Source: JBDRAU01 sp043823315
GTDB taxonomy: Bacteria > Patescibacteriota > UBA1384 > DTJR01
Assembly (NCBI GenBank): GCA_043823315.1
Contig: JBDRAU010000089.1
Coordinates: forward strand, 1-8,729
Length of the DNA: 8,729 nt
Direction: 5' to 3'
Position numbers and translations under genes: made by a program. Below are positions 5,697 to 8,729 of the stretch, in pieces. Numbering within the stretch: position 1 is the stretch's first letter; every line of letters begins with the position of its first letter. The notes under the pieces are model-generated. The model had not been told where the DNA came from, did no database searches, and worked only from the letters and a program-made list of their open reading frames with translations.

Positions 5697-6407
5697 TTAG
5701 AACAAGCGAGTATCTTGCATGGATTTAGAGGGTTTTGACATAACAAGCGCAAAAATTTTTTGGCTGATCTGTTCTGGGGTTAACAGCTGATCGCCAGTAG
5801 TGCAAACGATCGTTTTCCACTCGGAATTTTTCTTTGCAAGCGATAGATATTCCTTTTCCACTCTCTTTAGAAATTCCGAGTTTCTTTCGTGGATATCGCG
5901 CTTTTTATTAGTGTAACTCCGCTTTGTTTTGCTATCTACTAACCTCTGGCTGACTTCGTAAGGAGCATAAAGATAAATAACCATGTCAGGCTTAGGGATA
6001 TTTAAAATTCCAAATTCAAGCTCCTCAAGCCATTCTAGGAATTTATTTTTCTCTTTCTCGGTTTTCAATTTTGCAGTCTGGAAACCCATATTTGACTGGG
6101 TGAAGCGATTACAGATTATTATTTTGCCCTTACTTAAGTCACTCCTGATATGCTCACGTGCCTCAAATCTGTCACCGGCATAAAAAAGCGAAACAAAATA
6201 CGGATTTACATCATCCACATCTCCAAATTCTCCATTTAAATAGCGTCCCACCATCTTGCCAAAAAAGCTGTGTTCATACTGTGGAAAGTCATAAAACACT
6301 ACCTGCTTGCCTGCTCGACGAAACATTTTGGTTAAAAGATTGGCTTGGGTTTTTTTACCCACTCCGTCGGATCCTTCGATAACGATGAATTTTCCTTTAC
6401 GAGGCAT
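5697..6407 (-). CDS. tmk: Thymidylate kinase
   Basis: Phosphorylates dTMP to dTDP, the step after ThyA. I chose the ATG at 6407 (236 residues) over a GTG six bases upstream, because AAAGGGTGA lies just before it at a good distance. The P-loop is GSDGVGKKTQ (residues 12-21), the YAGDRFE segment that contacts dTMP follows near residue 78, and the CNRFTQSN segment (from 99) is at the DRY motif position. A charged lid-like stretch SKTKRSYTNKKRDIHERN comes later. Two deviations stand out: K19 where most Walker A motifs have Thr or Ser, and N100 for the Asp of the DR motif. Both lie in otherwise intact motifs, so this is probably a variant subfamily and not a broken enzyme. A related deoxynucleoside kinase is the main alternative. 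It follows folA by 19 bases. Confidence 0.9.
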   Translation of the reverse strand: MPRKGKFIVIEGSDGVGKKTQANLLTKMFRRAGKQVVFYDFPQYEHSFFGKMVGRYLNGEFGDVDDVNPYFVSLFYAGDRFEAREHIRSDLSKGKIIICNRFTQSNMGFQTAKLKTEKEKNKFLEWLEELEFGILNIPKPDMVIYLYAPYEVSQRLVDSKTKRSYTNKKRDIHERNSEFLKRVEKEYLSLAKKNSEWKTIVCTTGDQLLTPEQISQKIFALVMSKPSKSMQDTRLF

Positions 6408-6426
6408 TTTCACCCTTTTATATATT

Positions 6427-6909
6427 TTACTTCGTTAATATCAAGTATTCGTACCCAATACCTTTGTACTCGCCTTTACCAACTTTTTCAATAGTTTTGA
6501 ATTCAGTATAATCTGGAAAAAATACATCCGCCTTGGCATTTTTATCAACCAAAGTTAGATAAAGTTTATCGGCAAATTTTATTGCTTGCGAGTAAACGTT
6601 CGCTCCTCCGATAAAGAAAATCTCTTTATCACCTATCGCTCGAGCTTTGTCGAGAGCCTGATCCATCGATCCTGCAACCAAAACATCCCTCAGACTGAAA
6701 TTATCACTTCTGCTTAAGACAATATTAGTCCTTCCGGGAAGGACCCTCCCAATGGATTCGAATGTCTTTTGACCCATTATGACAGCATGACCTTTGGTTG
6801 TTTTTTTAAAATATGTTAAATCCTCCGGTATCTCCCAGATCAAATCATTTTTATATCCAAGTTCTCTGTTTTTTCCAATGCAAGCAATCAAAGAAATCTT
6901 AGGTGTCAT
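6427..6909 (-). CDS. folA: Dihydrofolate reductase
   Basis: NADPH-dependent reduction of dihydrofolate to tetrahydrofolate, needed after each ThyA turnover. From the ATG at 6909 it is 160 residues, the E. coli size. ISLIACIGKNRELGYKNDLIW is the N-terminal strand and Met20-like loop; IPEDLTYFK places D30 at the catalytic acid position; GHAVIMGQKTFESIGRVLPGR and IFFIGGANVY (G101, G102) are cofactor-binding signatures. The frame stays open upstream to a GTG at 7008, but those 33 residues are a translation of a palindromic repeat and an AAAGTGA-type repeat, so I reject them as native. No start has a clear Shine-Dalgarno motif. The chosen ATG lies in the repeat's own stem. Extension to 6981 or 7008 is possible. 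Confidence 0.93.
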   Translation of the reverse strand: MTPKISLIACIGKNRELGYKNDLIWEIPEDLTYFKKTTKGHAVIMGQKTFESIGRVLPGRTNIVLSRSDNFSLRDVLVAGSMDQALDKARAIGDKEIFFIGGANVYSQAIKFADKLYLTLVDKNAKADVFFPDYTEFKTIEKVGKGEYKGIGYEYLILTK

Positions 6910-6980
6910 TCCGGACTTGCTTGCCCTGAGCACGGTCGAAGGAATCCGGAATTTAGATCCCCGCGTTCGCGAGGATGACA
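6904..6980. repeat. Composite palindromic repeat overlapping the folA start
   Basis: Outer arms TGTCAT (6904-6909) and ATGACA (6975-6980) enclose hairpins ATTCCGGA/TCCGGAAT (6908-6915 with 6945-6952) and ATCCcCGCG/CGCGaGGAT (6957-6965 with 6968-6976). The design matches 2503-2555, including the TAGAT joint between hairpins. The loop of the first hairpin is enlarged by a second palindrome, CCT-GAGCACGGTCGA-AGG (6925-6942), which is related to the core of element B. Confidence 0.85.
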
Positions 6981-7025
6981 TACGGAATAAATCTTTTTCG
7001 CTTTTCACTTTTTTCTCACTTTTAA

Positions 7026-7838
7026 CTAAATTGCTATCGGTGCCTTTATCGCTGGATGGGGATCGTAATTGATAAGTTCGAAATCCTCGTACTTAAATTT
7101 AAAAATATCCTTGACCTCGGGATTAATCTTCATCCTGGGAAGTTTTCTGGGGATTCGTTTGAGCTGTTCCTTCACCTGCTTGAGATGATTTTTATAAATA
7201 TGAACGTCTCCATTTGTATGGATGTATTCGCCAAGCTTGAGACCCGTCACTTGCGCCATCATCATTGTTAGGAGCGAATATTGGGCAATGTTAAACGGTG
7301 CACCCAAAAAAACATCGTTTGAGCGCATATACAGGTGACACGAGAGTTTCCCATTCTGAACATAAAATTGAAAAAAACTATGACATGCTGGCGGAGCTGT
7401 TTTCTTTCCTTTAATCAATTCCTGCAAGTCCCCTGTATTCCACGCACTAACAATAATCCGCCTGGAGTCAGGATCGTTCTTCAGAAGATCAACACACTGC
7501 TTGATCTGATTGATTTTTTTACCATCTTTTGTTTCCCACTTAACCCACTGTTTTCCGTAAATAGGACCAAGCTCGCCATTTTTGTCCGCCCATGCGTCCC
7601 AAATGGTCACACCATGATCGTTCAAATATTTAACATTGGTGTCCCCTCTTAAAAACCACAACAATTCATAAATAATCGACTTCATGTGGACCTTCTTGGT
7701 GGTAACAAGCGGAAAGCCCTTGTTTAAGTCGAATCTCATTTGATGACCAAAAATACCCCGTGTTCCTACGCCGGTTCTATCCATCTTGTTCGTACCTTCT
7801 CTTACGATTTTGTCTAGTAAATTTAAATATTGTTTCAT
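7026..7838 (-). CDS. thyA: Thymidylate synthase (ThyA type)
   Basis: Converts dUMP and methylene-tetrahydrofolate to dTMP and dihydrofolate. It has 270 residues against 264 in E. coli. R21 in DRTGVGT binds phosphate; GPIYGKQW (91-98) is the family signature; R126 and R127 in DSRRIIVSAWN contact dUMP; C152 in PPACHSFFQF is the catalytic nucleophile; LSCHLYMRSNDVFLGAPFNIAQYSLL and the C-terminal IKAPIAI, which closes over the active site, are intact. The ATG gives the normal N terminus. No clear Shine-Dalgarno motif is seen. Upstream is a TATGATAAT box (7851-7859) without a convincing -35. folA lies downstream, separated by a repeat. Confidence 0.98.
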   Translation of the reverse strand: MKQYLNLLDKIVREGTNKMDRTGVGTRGIFGHQMRFDLNKGFPLVTTKKVHMKSIIYELLWFLRGDTNVKYLNDHGVTIWDAWADKNGELGPIYGKQWVKWETKDGKKINQIKQCVDLLKNDPDSRRIIVSAWNTGDLQELIKGKKTAPPACHSFFQFYVQNGKLSCHLYMRSNDVFLGAPFNIAQYSLLTMMMAQVTGLKLGEYIHTNGDVHIYKNHLKQVKEQLKRIPRKLPRMKINPEVKDIFKFKYEDFELINYDPHPAIKAPIAI

Positions 7839-7858
7839 TGAATTTTCTTAATTATCAT

Positions 7859-7902
7859 ACTTCTCGACTCTCCTTCGACGAGCTCAGGATCGCTCGAAGA
7901 AT
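7859..7902. repeat. Palindromic repeat, element A, copy interrupted by another palindrome
   Basis: The arms ACTTCTCGACTC (7859-7870) and TCGCTCGAAGAAT (7890-7902) are identical to those at 3047-3077. The centre here is TCCTTCGACGAGCTCAGGA (7871-7889), itself an imperfect palindrome with TCCT/AGGA ends and, on the minus strand, a GAGCTCGTCGA core. Confidence 0.8.
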
Positions 7903-7921
7903 AAAGAATATGAATTGTATA

Positions 7922-7984
7922 TTGTTCGAGCAACGCCTGCCTACCCTGCCTACTGGCAGGCGGGCGGCAGGTATGTCGAGAACA
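7922..7984. repeat. Palindromic repeat, element B, copy interrupted by a G+C-rich double hairpin
   Basis: The halves TTGTTCGAGC (7922-7931) and TGTCGAGAACA (7974-7984) match element B at 3143-3163 and 3264-3284, but 42 bases (7932-7973) replace the single central T. The inserted piece is palindromic: CCTGCC (7936-7941) pairs with GGCAGG (7966-7971), and a nested CCTGCC/GGCAGG (7945-7950 with 7955-7960) closes on a TACT loop. It ends eight bases past the glyA stop codon on the minus strand. Confidence 0.8.
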
Positions 7985-7992
7985 TCCTTTAT

Positions 7993-8729
7993 CTAATAAA
8001 TTCCCGGCACCTTGAAACCGCTAGTCATACTTTTAACCTCTGCTTTTATCTTGTCTAGCATTTTTTTATTTGTAACATTCTCGCAGACAACATTGAACAT
8101 CTCGGCAATTCTCTGCATTTCTTTAGGCCCCATTCCCCTCGTGGTAATCGCAGCCGTACCTACTCTGATTCCCGAAGTTACTTTGGGTGGTTTTGGATCG
8201 TTTGGAATTGAATTTCTGTTTACAGAAATCCCTGCCTCGTGAAGAGCAACTTCGAATTCCAGCCCCGTTAGGTTTTTTGATCTAATGTCAACTAAAATCA
8301 AATGATTATCGGTGCCGCCCGTAACAAGCTCAAAATGCAAGTTCATCAGCGTCTTAGCGAGAACTTGCATATTTTCAAGAACTTTTTTGATATAGACCTT
8401 AAACTCCGGTTTTAGAGCCTCATCAAAAGCCACTGCTTTGGCAGCAATAACATGCTCGAGCGGGCCACCTTGAAGACCCGGAAAGATCGCCCTGTCCACT
8501 TTTTTAGCAAGTTCTTCGTTGTTTGTCATAATAATCCCGCTCCTCGGACCGCGAAGAGTTTTGTGAGTGGTCGACGTAACAATGTCAGCAACCCCAATCG
8601 GGCTTTGGTGAAATCCTTTAGCGACAAGTCCCGCAATGTGAGCGATATCAGCAATCAAAACTGCTCCCGTTTTATCAGCAATGCGCCTGAACGCTTTAAA
8701 ATCAAGCGATCTGGGATAGGCAGAATAAC
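7993..8729 (-). CDS. glyA: Serine hydroxymethyltransferase, C-terminal part (gene cut by the window edge)
   Basis: A PLP enzyme that converts serine and tetrahydrofolate to glycine and methylene-tetrahydrofolate, the methyl donor for ThyA. The visible 244 residues run from YSAYPRSLDFKAFRRIAD through ADIAHIAGLVA to the C-terminal GFKVPGIY and a TAG stop. The PLP lysine is in STTHKTLRGPRSG (visible residue 56), followed by FPGLQGGP, NHLILVDIR and SGIRVGTAAITTRG. About 170 N-terminal residues lie beyond the window. The TTG at 8656-8658 is an internal leucine, not a start. thyA follows in the same direction after a 154-base gap that holds two composite repeats. Confidence 0.97.
   Translation of the reverse strand, partial: YSAYPRSLDFKAFRRIADKTGAVLIADIAHIAGLVAKGFHQSPIGVADIVTSTTHKTLRGPRSGIIMTNNEELAKKVDRAIFPGLQGGPLEHVIAAKAVAFDEALKPEFKVYIKKVLENMQVLAKTLMNLHFELVTGGTDNHLILVDIRSKNLTGLEFEVALHEAGISVNRNSIPNDPKPPKVTSGIRVGTAAITTRGMGPKEMQRIAEMFNVVCENVTNKKMLDKIKAEVKSMTSGFKVPGIY

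Noticed and set aside
6910..7008. N-terminal extension of FolA from the GTG at 7008
   Set aside because: The added 33 residues are a translation of a palindromic repeat and a short AAAGTGA-type repeat, and the ATG at 6909 gives the normal DHFR length. It stays possible only as a repeat-derived extension.
7851..7879. Promoter for thyA from the TATGATAAT box
   Set aside because: No acceptable -35 is found at 16-18 bases. That position is occupied by element A, so the box alone is weak evidence.
1..8729. Alternative genetic code (TGA as glycine or tryptophan), as in some CPR lineages
   Set aside because: No stop in the window is TGA, but about ten stops are too few to mean much. All conserved Gly and Trp positions are encoded normally, and no gene needs TGA read-through.

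Overview
The window reads as a piece of chromosome from a small-genome bacterium, most likely a member of the Candidate Phyla Radiation (Patescibacteria). This is inference from gene style, not a proven placement. The supporting signs are compact housekeeping genes, a threonyl-tRNA synthetase with no N-terminal TGS domain, an L25 ribosomal protein with a long acidic tail, a small CxxC protein beside rplY, weak Shine-Dalgarno signals with apparently leaderless promoters, and many short palindromic repeats between and inside genes. The standard bacterial code fits all genes. Stops are TAA or TAG only.

Left part, plus strand: the 3' end of an unrecognised Ser/Thr/Gly-rich gene (1-609); a small putative zinc-binding protein (659-973) behind a promoter that seems to start transcription at its ATG; rplY (1069-1836) with its own promoter; and miaB (1868-3043), a radical-SAM tRNA methylthiotransferase. 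The miaB gene carries two palindromic repeats inserted in frame and stops before a TRAM domain. A possible decayed TRAM piece lies downstream (3164-3310) among more repeats.

Right part, minus strand (read right to left): glyA (partial, to the window edge), thyA, folA, tmk, thrS and a Nudix hydrolase that overlaps the end of thrS by 11 bases. GlyA makes methylene-tetrahydrofolate, ThyA uses it to make dTMP and releases dihydrofolate, FolA reduces that back to tetrahydrofolate, and Tmk phosphorylates dTMP. The four genes in a row therefore encode the whole thymidylate cycle plus the next step toward dTTP. thrS appears to have its own leaderless promoter with an operator-like inverted repeat over the -35.

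The most unusual layer is the repeats. At least four palindromic designs occur, and several copies carry another palindrome in their loop. One pair (3047-3077 and 7859-7902) shows the same element with a short spacer and with a second palindrome in its place. Another set (3143-3163, 3264-3284 and 7922-7984) shows two uninterrupted copies and one interrupted copy. Two copies are translated inside miaB, and one supplies the likely start codon of folA. No transposase, CRISPR array, tRNA, rRNA or defence system is visible.
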